Assembly: GCA_012064415.1 (NCBI GenBank)
Contig: SSNU01000317.1
Location: 1-64,000, forward strand
Direction: 5' to 3'
Origin: Gyrodactylus bullatarudis
Taxonomy: Eukaryota > Platyhelminthes > Monogenea > Gyrodactylidea > Gyrodactylidae
DNA: 64,000 bases
Each line of letters starts with the position of its first letter. The stretch's first letter is position 1. Below the pieces are notes generated by a model. That model worked only from the letters and a program-made list of their open reading frames with translations, searched no databases and was not told the DNA's origin. This document shows, piece after piece, positions 39,379-49,186 of the stretch. Made by a program: the position numbers and the translations under genes.

Positions 39379-40984
39379 TTCCCCATTGACCTATTTCAAT
39401 AAAAGAACAGTTGAAATTTTTAAAAATGTATTATTTTCAGAGAGCTTTAATCTATACGAAACCAAACTGATTGGAAGAAATATTTCAAAAACTTCGAATT
39501 TTATAATGTCAGAATCTAATTAGATTAATATTATAATTTTGGGTGAAATTCCGTTGTCAGAAAGTATACCTGTTTCATTTCATAGCAACCGATAGATTTG
39601 CTTATGAATTCTCAAATTAAAAAAAATAATTTAGCCCTAATTTAACTTTAAACAGAGAATAATTACCCGTCTAAATATTCTTGAATAAAGAGTCTTGATC
39701 TTTTTATTATCGATTATACTAATCAGAAAAATTCGTCAACCCAGCAACTTTGTTATTCAGATTCATTATAGAAAAAAATAAAAGAAACTGTTCAATAGAT
39801 TAGCCTAGTCAAGTTGGATAATACTTTTAAATCAGTCACATCGGCAGACTTGTTCCGTTAAGGTAACTTGATTAAAAAGTGAAAGAAGTAGCAGACCCCT
39901 CACGCTCAAAGTGAATGCATAATAGATTCCATTAGTTCTTATGTTTTTTTTAAGTAAAGTAATTCTTAAAAATTGAGAAAGAATTTCACGGGTCTATTTG
40001 ATAAAACTCAGAATTAATTTTTGTAAATTAAATTATTATTCTCTTTCTATTGCATTTAGACTTGTCGAATGAATAGAGAAATTTTAAATATTTGACAAAT
40101 GAAATTACTTTAGATGCAAATTAATCAGAATTTATTAAAATTCTCTACTTCTTTTTCTTCTAAAAAAATATTGGTGCAAATTTCAAAACTTCTTGAACAG
40201 AGAACTCAATGCTTTATGGCTTATCAAAAGCTGATTAATTAAAAATAATTCAAACAAAAGACCGATTCTTGATTTTTACACAAATATTTTTTTCAGATAT
40301 ACACCTAACCAAAAAATTTATTCTTATTATTGCTTGAGGAAAAAAGTTGATGAAAAAGTGCTATGAACGTTTATTTCATCAAATTTAAACAGAAATTAAT
40401 CCATTTTCGGCCCTAAAATCTCTCACATCTCAAATAAATAAATTATATTTTATTATAATACTAATGAGTAAATCATTGATTTTGTTTTGTGCGATGGGTT
40501 TTCTAGTCATACATATTTTGGAGAGTTTAGTGTATAAATTTCTACGACTAAAAATTTCTATTCAAAATTTCAACCTATGCTAAGCAATTTATGGCAATTT
40601 GTCGCGATGAAAAACTAAACATTACATTGAGAATTCCATTGATTGAGTAATCAATAAAATGCCGATTAAATCACGCTTGTCTTGCTAGACTTTCCATAAT
40701 TTTTCAAAAGGTACAAGAGGTCTGTAATAAGATCCGTAACACAAATGAGTTTTTCACCTTCACTTGAAAACAAGATTATTAATATATAGATTTAGATACA
40801 AACTTGTTTGATAACCAATCTAAATATATATTCTCTCATTCAGTAGCAATATCTCGATTCAGATTGTAAAGTTCATCTTGTCGTGAAAAAATAAGAGAAT
40901 CTGGATTTGGATTGCAAGTTTATTTTTCAAAAGCTTTCGTTTCGAATAGAAGATCAAATTTCATAGAGATATTTACCTATAAAT
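39379..40984. other. intergenic region
   Basis: AT-rich DNA with no supported exon. It includes the 3' flank of the EF-hand gene and the upstream region of the 337-residue protein gene. Confidence 0.55.
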
Positions 40985-41998
40985 ATGAAATACTTCTTCC
41001 AAAGACAAAACTCTTCAAGATTAATTAATCATGCATTCGAATCTTCAAGGGTACTTAAAAAGTTTGCAATTCAATGCTATCCAATTTGTCAATCTTCAAT
41101 CATAAACTTGGCAAATAATAACAACTCAGACTGGATTAACTATTGTAATGATAATGCCATACAGATTTGTAAGACAAATCAAATACATCGGGCAAAACTA
41201 TACATTTTTGAGGATAGATTCAGAATCAAAGTTAAAAAGTCCCTATTTAGATCATTCCAATTGAATATACCAATTGAGAGACTTGACCAGGTGGAATTGA
41301 ATAAGCGAGAAAGCTTTGCTGAATTTCACTATTTCCATGAAGATGAAAAGCGATATATTTTAGTGAAATTTATCAAGGAGGATGAACAAGAGAAATTTTT
41401 CAAATTTATTGCAGAATCTAACCTATCCCTCGAACACGCTCGAGATTCAAATGGAACTAATGACTTTATAGATCACGATTCTTCCATTGTTTTGATGAGT
41501 GATATAACTCAAAACTCTTTTCACAAACTAGAGGGGTATGCGGTTACGAAGAAATTACCAAATTCTATTGCTGCCCCAAAGAAAATTAGTGAATCTTTTA
41601 CAAATCCAACTAAAGGATCAACGAACAATGAACCGAATGAGTTAACGATTGAGAAAGAAAGCATTCATGTAACTAAGATGGCCAATACTACTTGTTACTC
41701 TTCAATTGAGACAAGTAATGTCACGATGAAAAATAACACTGGATCTAAACTAAAGACATATGAGAAAGAATTTGAAGTCATTGAGGAAGAAGATGAACAC
41801 GATCCTTTTATTCTCTATCAATTGGAACATGATGGAATTATCACTGAGGATGTAATTGAAGAGATTTGTTCGAAGGACCTCGATGTCACTTGGAATAAGC
41901 GAACTTTTCTGGATAAAGACGCCGGCATTTTTCTCTTCCTAGCAAGAAAGGAGAATTATCATGATCGAAGAAAGTATTCTCCTCTTATTTTGAAATAA
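40985..41998 (+). CDS. hypothetical 337-residue protein with a possible PH-like domain
   Basis: Single uninterrupted frame from ATG 40985 to TAA 41998. Residues ~70-145 (RAKLYIFEDRFRIKV, ...IPIERLDQVEL..., FAEFHYFHEDEKRYILVKF, then a helix DEQEKFFKFIAESN) have the strand-strand-...-helix pattern of a PH/PTB fold. The centre is Ser/Thr/Asn-rich and probably disordered. The tail is acidic (EVIEEEDEHDP) followed by a helical ILYQLEHDGIITEDVIEEIC. There is no signal peptide or membrane segment. It has no introns, unlike its neighbours. Family unrecognised. Confidence 0.78.
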   Translation: MKYFFQRQNSSRLINHAFESSRVLKKFAIQCYPICQSSIINLANNNNSDWINYCNDNAIQICKTNQIHRAKLYIFEDRFRIKVKKSLFRSFQLNIPIERLDQVELNKRESFAEFHYFHEDEKRYILVKFIKEDEQEKFFKFIAESNLSLEHARDSNGTNDFIDHDSSIVLMSDITQNSFHKLEGYAVTKKLPNSIAAPKKISESFTNPTKGSTNNEPNELTIEKESIHVTKMANTTCYSSIETSNVTMKNNTGSKLKTYEKEFEVIEEEDEHDPFILYQLEHDGIITEDVIEEICSKDLDVTWNKRTFLDKDAGIFLFLARKENYHDRRKYSPLILK

Positions 41999-42279
41999 CA
42001 TTTATTTAAAGTTCATATCCAATGAAAATTTCGATTAAAATATTTATCATAATCTATCATACCATCAAGTAATTCTTTTCAAAAATTTTATAGGCTGTTG
42101 AAAATTGGTTTTAAAATCATCAAGCTACTTGTAAGCCAAATTTGGAATTATAAAATATATATTTGATTATCAAAGCAATCGCTCGTATTAAAGTATAATT
42201 TTATTTGAATGTTTTTTGTCAATCCTGATGGTTGATAACTCCTTATTGTTCAATATTAATGTTATTCATGATCATTTCT

Positions 42280-43805
42280 TTATTCAGTTTCCATAAGGTA
42301 TCTAATCCAAGACAAGAAGTAAGTGACCCTTGAAAATATTCCGGGATAACTTTCTGGATAATATTTATGAGTTGCTGATACAATCCCAGCTATTACATCT
42401 TCCCCATTTAAAAGACATGTTAATGGCCCACCACTGTCACCCTATTAAAAATTTATAGATAATTTCGGAACAATCAGTCATTGCTACATTCATATAATCT
42501 CAAATAATAAAAGTTTTTCTCACCTGACATATTGACTGATTTTTCATAAAGAATCCTGCACAAAATTCTTTACTGTCGGTTAAATTTATTCTGACATTTA
42601 GTCCAAAACTCATCTGGCAAGATCTCTTTTTCATAATCGGAACTCGCAAGGTTTTCAGGAGTTCAGAAACTGGACCTTTTACTTTTTCACAACCATATCC
42701 ACTTACACTGCAAATCTGTTAGAAAAATAAGGATAAAAATTATTTTACAGTTCCTTCTTCTGGCCATGAATTTGTGTTGGAAGGTGGTAGCTTGACAATG
42801 CTCGTTTGATAATATGATCCTATTGTTATTGGTTGTTTGAGCTTGATCAATGCGACATCATTCTCCAGTAAACCTAAAATAGTTTGGAATAATTATGAAT
42901 GAAAATTTACCTTACCTCTGTGATAATGTGGGTAAACAAAATATTTCTCCACATGAAAAGAATCCAATTCTATACTTTTTCCATAGATTTTTTTTGACTG
43001 CCAGGCAATAAATTCCTCAGTCGTCAAATCGCTTGTATTCACCTAGATAAACACTTTTCATTTTCTGAATTAACCCTTGTATCACCAGTGTAAAACGACA
43101 CTTTCTCGATCGATAACTTGAACTAGAAGATGCTTAAAATACTTTTTTTCATCGCTCATTAGAAAGGAAATTTATTAAGCTACAAAAATATTTATTCACT
43201 TCACTGATGTTAACCAAAGTTACTTAAAATAGGGTGATTTTTTGAAAGCCTATTATTGAGGCCTCAGAAAAATAGTGTCAATACTTACCCAAAATTATTT
43301 CATTGTGAAAATTTGAAATTATTGAATATGCTTAACAGTTGAATTTAATATAAAAAACTTGCAGTAATCATCAAGATAGTAGAAATCAATCAAAATTGAT
43401 GCATATTTGTAAGACTATAGGAAAAAACTTGAGGCTCACTTGAATATCATCTAGCATTGTTCTTATATGAAAGTGGCTATCAATAAAATCTTTGAGTTTA
43501 TCCAAGCAATGAGCAGCAGTAAGGATCCATTTTGGACTTATAATCGATCCGGAACAATACGATGTACCGCTAGAGCCAAAAAAGAAGGCATCAACTTGAT
43601 TTCTTTTTAACGACTCTATACGAACGACGTAGGAGAAATCTTTTCTTCTAACATACTTTCCATTAATAACTCTTTTGTCACGGAATAATCTGTTAGCGTT
43701 TATCTCTTCACGAACTTTGTAGTCATACTCCAAATATTCTGGAGCAATATTTATTCCACTCAGAGAGTACATTATTGAAAGAAATTTGAAAAATATTCTG
43801 AACAT
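42280..43805 (-). CDS. secreted S1 serine protease 1 (chymotrypsin fold)
   Basis: Exons 43440-43805, 42916-43042, 42749-42873, 42524-42715, 42280-42441; 323 residues. Introns are 397, 42, 33 and 82 bases. An N-terminal hydrophobic stretch is followed by a propeptide, a DKRVINGK activation site and the catalytic triad: TAAHC (His), ENDVALIKL (Asp), GDSGGP (Ser). The residue at the trypsin Asp189 position is Ser (SICQGDS), which suggests chymotrypsin-like rather than Arg/Lys specificity. Cysteines include the pairs expected as 42-58, 136-201 and 168-182, plus one in GYGC and one in SICQ; the usual Cys220 partner is absent. The last exon ends SRVTYFLSWIRYLMETE. Confidence 0.94.
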
Positions 43806-45027
43806 GATTAATTTTCTTGAAAAAAAGTATCAATTATTACCTTTTATCTAAATTTGAGAAGATGTTCCAAATAACTCTATAATTGTGAAAAAATTCAATG
43901 AAGAAATCTGTGAAGAGTTAATTAATTCTATCCACTTTTTTAGTTTTTTAAACGTGCAATTCAAGTAGTGAATAAACTGAATGATCTTCCTTTGTATTAA
44001 CAAATTTCGTAGGGATTGAAAGTGATTCTAAAGGTAAGTTAACTTTTATATATAAAAAATAGATATGGTTTTCATTTCTACTGGCATCTAATTCTGTGGA
44101 GCTTTTAAGGTTCTTGTGGAAAACATATGGAATCGTTAAATTTTGGATAAAAGTCTTAGAACACTATGATGTAAAAATCATGAATATAAGATTGCAAGAT
44201 GAATTATAGATGGATTAAAATTCAACAAATATGTTATTTTAATACATTTTTTGTTAGAAAATAGATTTATTAAAAATAATATAAAATATTAATACTGTAG
44301 AATTTTCTTGGGAACAAGTTAGAAATTTCATTGAATCTTGATAGACGGAGCAATTTGATTTTAATAAATAAACAAATAAGCCCTTCAAGAGATTTCGTTA
44401 ATATTCTGGGTTTATTGAAGATTAGTATATAGAAGACTCTTTGAGTAGTCACGTTTAGACCTTATATGAGACATTATGGTTTTAATGTTTGTGAGATCAT
44501 TACATACTGTAAGATTGAATTTTTTATCGATCATGTTATAAGAATACATAATCCTTATTAAGTATGCTTATTTCAATAATTTTCATCTCAATAAAACTTA
44601 GTTTTGTCTAAACTAAAGAGAATGGAGGGGATGAAAACTCTTGTTTTGTGAATATTATAAATCATAGATAGGAATCAATTATATTGAAGAAATGGAAACA
44701 TTATCATATAACTGTTTGTGCACTTCAATTTTTCGGAGATAAAATGGAGATAAGATGGAAGAATTTTTATAAAATAAAACAAATATGAACCTTTTTTAAA
44801 ATTTATATTTTGTTTTTCTTAAATAAACAGAACCTTTTCGTATTGAGTAATTCTATAATATACTAGATTTAAAAAGTCAAAAATTACTTAATATCAACTA
44901 AACTTGATACTAGTAACAAGATTCCCGGGATTCTTGATCTCAATTTTTTCATCAAGAATTCGAATATGTTTAAGATATACTAGTCATGTTGTGCACTTTT
45001 ATCATTTGAAGAAAAAAATTATTTTTT

Positions 45028-45350
45028 TGAATGTTCATTTTTCAAATTTAGATTTGGCGCCAAAATCCCATTTTTCTAACTTTGAACTGAAAATTTATTA
45101 TTGATTTGATAGTGGGAGTCTGGTCATAAGAAGCTTTTCAGGATCAAAAGTAGACAAGAAAGTAGATCATGCTAAATCTGTTGAGCTGAATTTCGATTTT
45201 TTGATCTTTTTGATCTTCAAAATGGAAGGGACTGTCGGAAATTTGACGGTGATATTCAGCTTTCTTGCCTAATCTTGATCCTGAAAAGCTTCAGTTCAAA
45301 GATAGAAAAAATGGCATTTTCGCCCCAAATCGAAGTTTGAAGAATGAACA
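45028..45350. repeat. dispersed repeat family B, palindromic copy
   Basis: The left arm (gaatgttcatttttcaaatt, then ttggcgccaaaatcccattt and tttgaactgaa) recurs in reverse complement at the right (aaatggcattttcgccccaa, gaatgaacatattc). The centre also carries gctttcttgcctaatcttga, the inverse of acaagaaagctgaa in the 21.8-kb copy. The form is that of a ~320-base miniature inverted-repeat element. Confidence 0.65.
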
Positions 45351-45677
45351 TATTCTTCATAAAAATAAATTTTTTAATCTCTTACAGAGTTATGATGAAA
45401 TATAAGTTTTTGGAATCTTAAAAGACTCGTATTCATGGTCATTTTTATTAACTGTAGAAATTTTCATTAGTTCAATAGAAAGTTTATCAGTTCCGTGTTG
45501 ACCAGACTGCTAACTATTCTATACAGTTATTGTGATATGATATATTTTTTATTGATTCTCGAAATATCTAGAACATGACAATTTATCTTTTTTTTTTAAA
45601 ATATCGTGCACTATTCAAATTGACTATTTAACATCCGGAAGTAAACATTTTTCATCTTCAATAGAACGATTCATCTT

Positions 45678-45686
45678 TATATAAAA
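45678..45686 (+). promoter_or_regulatory. TATA box of protease 2
   Basis: tatataaaa ends about 35 bases before the ATG at 45721, implying a very short 5' leader. Confidence 0.6.
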
Positions 45687-45720
45687 CTAGAGATTGGAAG
45701 AAAATCCCCTATTTCTAGCC

Positions 45721-47104
45721 ATGAAGAAGTCGAGAATTCTTCTTTTTCTTATCTTAATTGTCTTTTCGACGTTGACAACAACAGAGGCTGAAGAAAGTAA
45801 ATTAATTGACTTGTGATCTCAAAGAGATTCTAACACGTAGGAAGCGTATCATCAATGGTCAAATGGCAAAATCCCGAGACTTTCCCTATATGGTATCGAT
45901 CCAGGGGAAATCTCAGAGTAAAATGAGTGATTTCCTCTTTGGTAAAAAAGGAAAATCCTATTGCGGTGGAACGATTATCGATGCTAAATGGATCCTAACT
46001 GCAGCACACTGCTTTGACACCGATAAGGGAAAAAGGTTAATTTTTAATACTGATAATTTCCAGACCTCTTAAACCAAAGTATTGGCATATAAGAATGGCC
46101 GACGAAAAATTAAAGGTGAGTGAACATTCTTCCGTTTGATTTGATGAGGGTTTTTTTAGCATAATTAGCTCAAGTCTTTTTTTTATTAATCATTTAGCCA
46201 TCAACCTCTGAGAAATACAAGGGATATTTAAACTATGCTCAAAATAAACTCTTTGGATCGAATAAGGAGCAAAACTACTATCATACATCGAAAATTTTCA
46301 TTCATCCGGAATATAAGGAAGGTAAAAAAAATTCTAGCTTAAATTTTTCACCTTGTTCATTAAAAATTTTTTTTTCAAAAATCAATTCTTCTTACAGTCT
46401 TGATAATATAAAATTAATACTTTTTGAGTAAATTTTCTTTGAGTACAAATTAAAACTATAAATTTTATCATTTGTACAGGAATCTTGGAAAATGATATTG
46501 CTTTGATGAAGATAGAAGAAAATATCGACCTGACAAAGTTAGAGGATGCTAGTTCAATTTTATTGCCAGACTTTATGAATGCTAGAGGCTGGCCACCTGA
46601 AAACCAAGTTAGATATTGAATGAAGTTATTGTTTAGATGTGTGTTGTTTCTGGTTGGGGTTGTGGAAAAGCTGGTGGCTCAGTCCAACATCATGTTCGTA
46701 AAGCTGACTTGCCGATTATTTCTGGGAACACTTGCAGAGAAATGTATGGAACAAAAAGCTACATTAACCTAACAGATTCTAAAGAATTTTGTGCTGGGTA
46801 TTCTAACAGAGGAGTTTCAATCTGTCCAGTAAGTTCCGTGTGATAGTTTTTTCTATTTTTCTTGAACAATAAGAATTTTTTCTACAATTTCTGATAATCG
46901 AAAGATATATACTTGTGGCCATAATATTTTAAAAATATTTAGGGCGATAGCGGTGGACCAATTGCTTGTCCCTACAACGGAAAAATGATATTAGCAGGTG
47001 TGGTTTCTGCTGCTCATAAATCCCAACCAGAAAATTATCCTGGTTTATTTACCCGAGTCTCATACTATATGCCTTGGATAAAAGCCATTATAGTAAATAA
47101 TTGA
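45721..47104 (+). CDS. secreted S1 serine protease 2 (chymotrypsin fold)
   Basis: Exons 45721-45796, 45825-46035, 46064-46115, 46198-46321, 46480-46607, 46637-46828, 46943-47104; 314 residues. Introns include three of 28-29 bases. Signal peptide ([18 protein letters not shown]), dibasic-rich activation site (RRKRIINGQ), then [14 protein letters not shown] and GDSGGP. As in protease 1 the specificity-pocket residue is Ser (SICPGDS) and the extra cysteines of GWGC and SIC are present without Cys220. Introns before ILENDIAL (phase 1), before MCVVSGWG (phase 0) and before GDSGGP (phase 0) match those of protease 1. A poly(A) signal AATAAA lies at 47131-47136. Confidence 0.96.
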
Positions 47105-47581
47105 TTTGAAAATGGAAAAGAAATCAATCAAATAAAGTTTATTTAAAATAATTATAATCACGAAATTTATTCTTAAACCAGTTGGAACCAGTATGAAAAA
47201 TTTGAACCTGCTAAATCTTGAAATTTTTTCTTGTGTTACATGACAAGTTTTTGGGCTCGAATTAAAGACAAGTAAAATTATAATATAACCCTAATATATT
47301 TAAATCTTAAGGTGAAAATTCATTCAAATAAGTCGAGTTTTTCACCGTTTTTGATTTTGATGCGATTTCATAGCAGAATCATAAATTTAAGCTATTCTCA
47401 CAAATTTCAATACTAGGAAAATCTTCTGCACCAGCAGCTTCAAACAGAAATTTGAGTTTTTCACTTTTGTTGAAAAAATCGAACATAGCTTCTAAGGTCT
47501 AATTAGGGAATTTTGCAAATTTCAGTTTTTTTATTTCAGAAAATCTAAAAATTTATTTTTTTATTTCCCGTCTGGTTGACT

Positions 47582-48010
47582 TCATAGAGTTTTCACTTTT
47601 TCTCTCATTTGTACTTGTTTCTGGGGTAGAGGACTGTAGTTGATTGCATTGAGACGTAGATTCAACAACTTGCCCATTTTTTCACTAATTGAATCAACTA
47701 CATTGTTCTTTGCAATTTGGGTTGAGCTAGCAACAGGACTCTCTGGTAATAACTTTACAACCTTTGCTAGCTTTTTCTTGTTCGTGAAAAGCTTCTTACC
47801 TGTGAAACCCAATTGTGTAGTTAATTCCTTTTGCTTTCACAAATCAGGCTTAAGTACTTTGATATAATGGGCTTCAACCTTTCCCTGGACTTGTTCTCTC
47901 ACAGCACGACAGTTACTTTGATTGGCTTGGAAATTAACTGAAATTGCTCACATCAGCAGTGTGATTTTTTGCCATTAAATGTTCTTGTACCTCCGACCCA
48001 AGGTTTCCCG
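47582..48010 (-). pseudogene. possible decayed coding sequence of unknown origin
   Basis: An open frame on the minus strand (47812-47582: GFTGKKLFTNKKKLAKVVKL...) continues upstream in shifted frames with coding-like text (RAVREQVQGKVEAHYIKVLK, VQEHLMAKNHTADVSN) broken by stops. The stretch is richer in G and C than its surroundings and has no splice signals at the breaks, so it looks like a processed or transposon-derived relic. Not identified. The rest of the interval between proteases 2 and 3 holds nothing else I can name. Confidence 0.4.
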
Positions 48011-48175
48011 TTATCAGATGCTCCTTTTATATTTATTACATCGAAGTATTCTAGAGTAAGCCTGATTTTTTTGAAATTTACATCAATCAGATGATCAGAT
48101 CATGAATTTGTAACATTTTTATCAAACGTTTTATGTAAGCTAAGATTTTTTTTCATTAGATACAATTGGTTTCAG

Positions 48176-49139
48176 ATGTACAATTTATTCGCAGTGCTGT
48201 TTTTTATACAAGTCAGCAGTGAAAAAAATTCTTTTGACAGAGAACTTTCGAGGTTTTCAAGATTAACAAACGGTATATCTGTTCCAAGAGTCGAACACCC
48301 CTATCTGGTGAGAATAATTGGAAAAAATCATGGATGGAGTAAAAAAATTCAGTGCCTCGGCGCTATTTTAGATGAAAATTGGATTATTACGGCTGCTCAC
48401 TGTGTAGAGAAGAAAGTAAACTTTCTTTACACAACTCATTTTCAGAAGGAAAAAAATAATATAGTAAGTTATTATATCATTTAACTACTTTTAAGTAAAT
48501 ATTAAAATAATTATTCTTTAGAAATTAGATAATATGGTCTATTATTTTGATGATATAATAACACATCCCGATTACAATCTAAGCAAGTTCAATTCCTAAT
48601 ATTCGAAAGATCTGTTGGATAATGATATTGCTTTAATCAAAGTTAAAGGAAAAATTTTATTCAACCAAATGGTACAATCTATTGAGTTGCCACCAGAGAA
48701 TCATAGAAGCTGGCCAATTTACAATCAAATTTGTAACATTTCAGCATACAACAGGGATTCACATAGTACCGAAATGTTATCCCTACCAATCATTTCACAT
48801 TCTAAATGTTGGCATATTTTCAAAAGCTTTATCGGCCTCAACGTTCGAAGTGAATTCTGCGCTGGATTTTTATTGGCAAATAAATCATTAAATTTCGTAA
48901 TTTATAATTATCAATAAAAGTTATATATTTTTGGGGTTTTATTTTAGGGTTATTGAAATAATTTTTTACTTTTATTGAAGGGCGACAGTGGAGGTCCAAT
49001 AATTTGTTGGCTTGATAACAAACGAATTCTTGCTGGAATCCTTTCAAGTACCCAGAAATGGTATCCAAGTAATTTCCCAGGAATATTCACAAGAATTACA
49101 AATTATGTTGGTTGGATCAAGGGAATAATCCAAAATTAA
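48176..49139 (+). CDS. secreted S1 serine protease 3 (divergent)
   Basis: Exons 48176-48463, 48522-48582, 48610-48896, 48981-49139; 264 residues. Signal peptide (MYNLFAVLFFIQVSS), then TAAHC, LDNDIALIKV and GDSGGP. A TAA that seems to interrupt the frame at 48597-48599 lies inside a 27-base GC-AG intron (48583-48609, donor A|GCAAGT), whose position and phase 1 match the ordinary GT-AG intron of proteases 1 and 2; removing it gives an uninterrupted chain. The phase-0 intron before ICNIS has been lost. The GxGC and SxC cysteines of its relatives are both missing (ISAYN, SLNFGDS). Activation site RLTNG is unusual (family consensus IVGG). The stop is 47 bases from that of the catenin gene. Confidence 0.86.
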
Positions 49140-49186
49140 AGATAATACAGAAATTAAAAAATGAAAATTCTATCAAAAATAATATT

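Larger units (their letters stand above)
43806..45720. other. intergenic region between divergent proteases, with a palindromic repeat
   Basis: No exon found. It contains repeat family B at 45028-45350, a TATA-like tatatataaaa near 44047 that is rather far from the protease 1 start, and the protease 2 promoter. Confidence 0.55.

Noticed and set aside
48597..48599. In-frame TAA in protease 3, suggesting a pseudogene
   Set aside because: It falls in a 27-base GC-AG intron at the conserved intron position; catalytic residues and the rest of the frame are intact.
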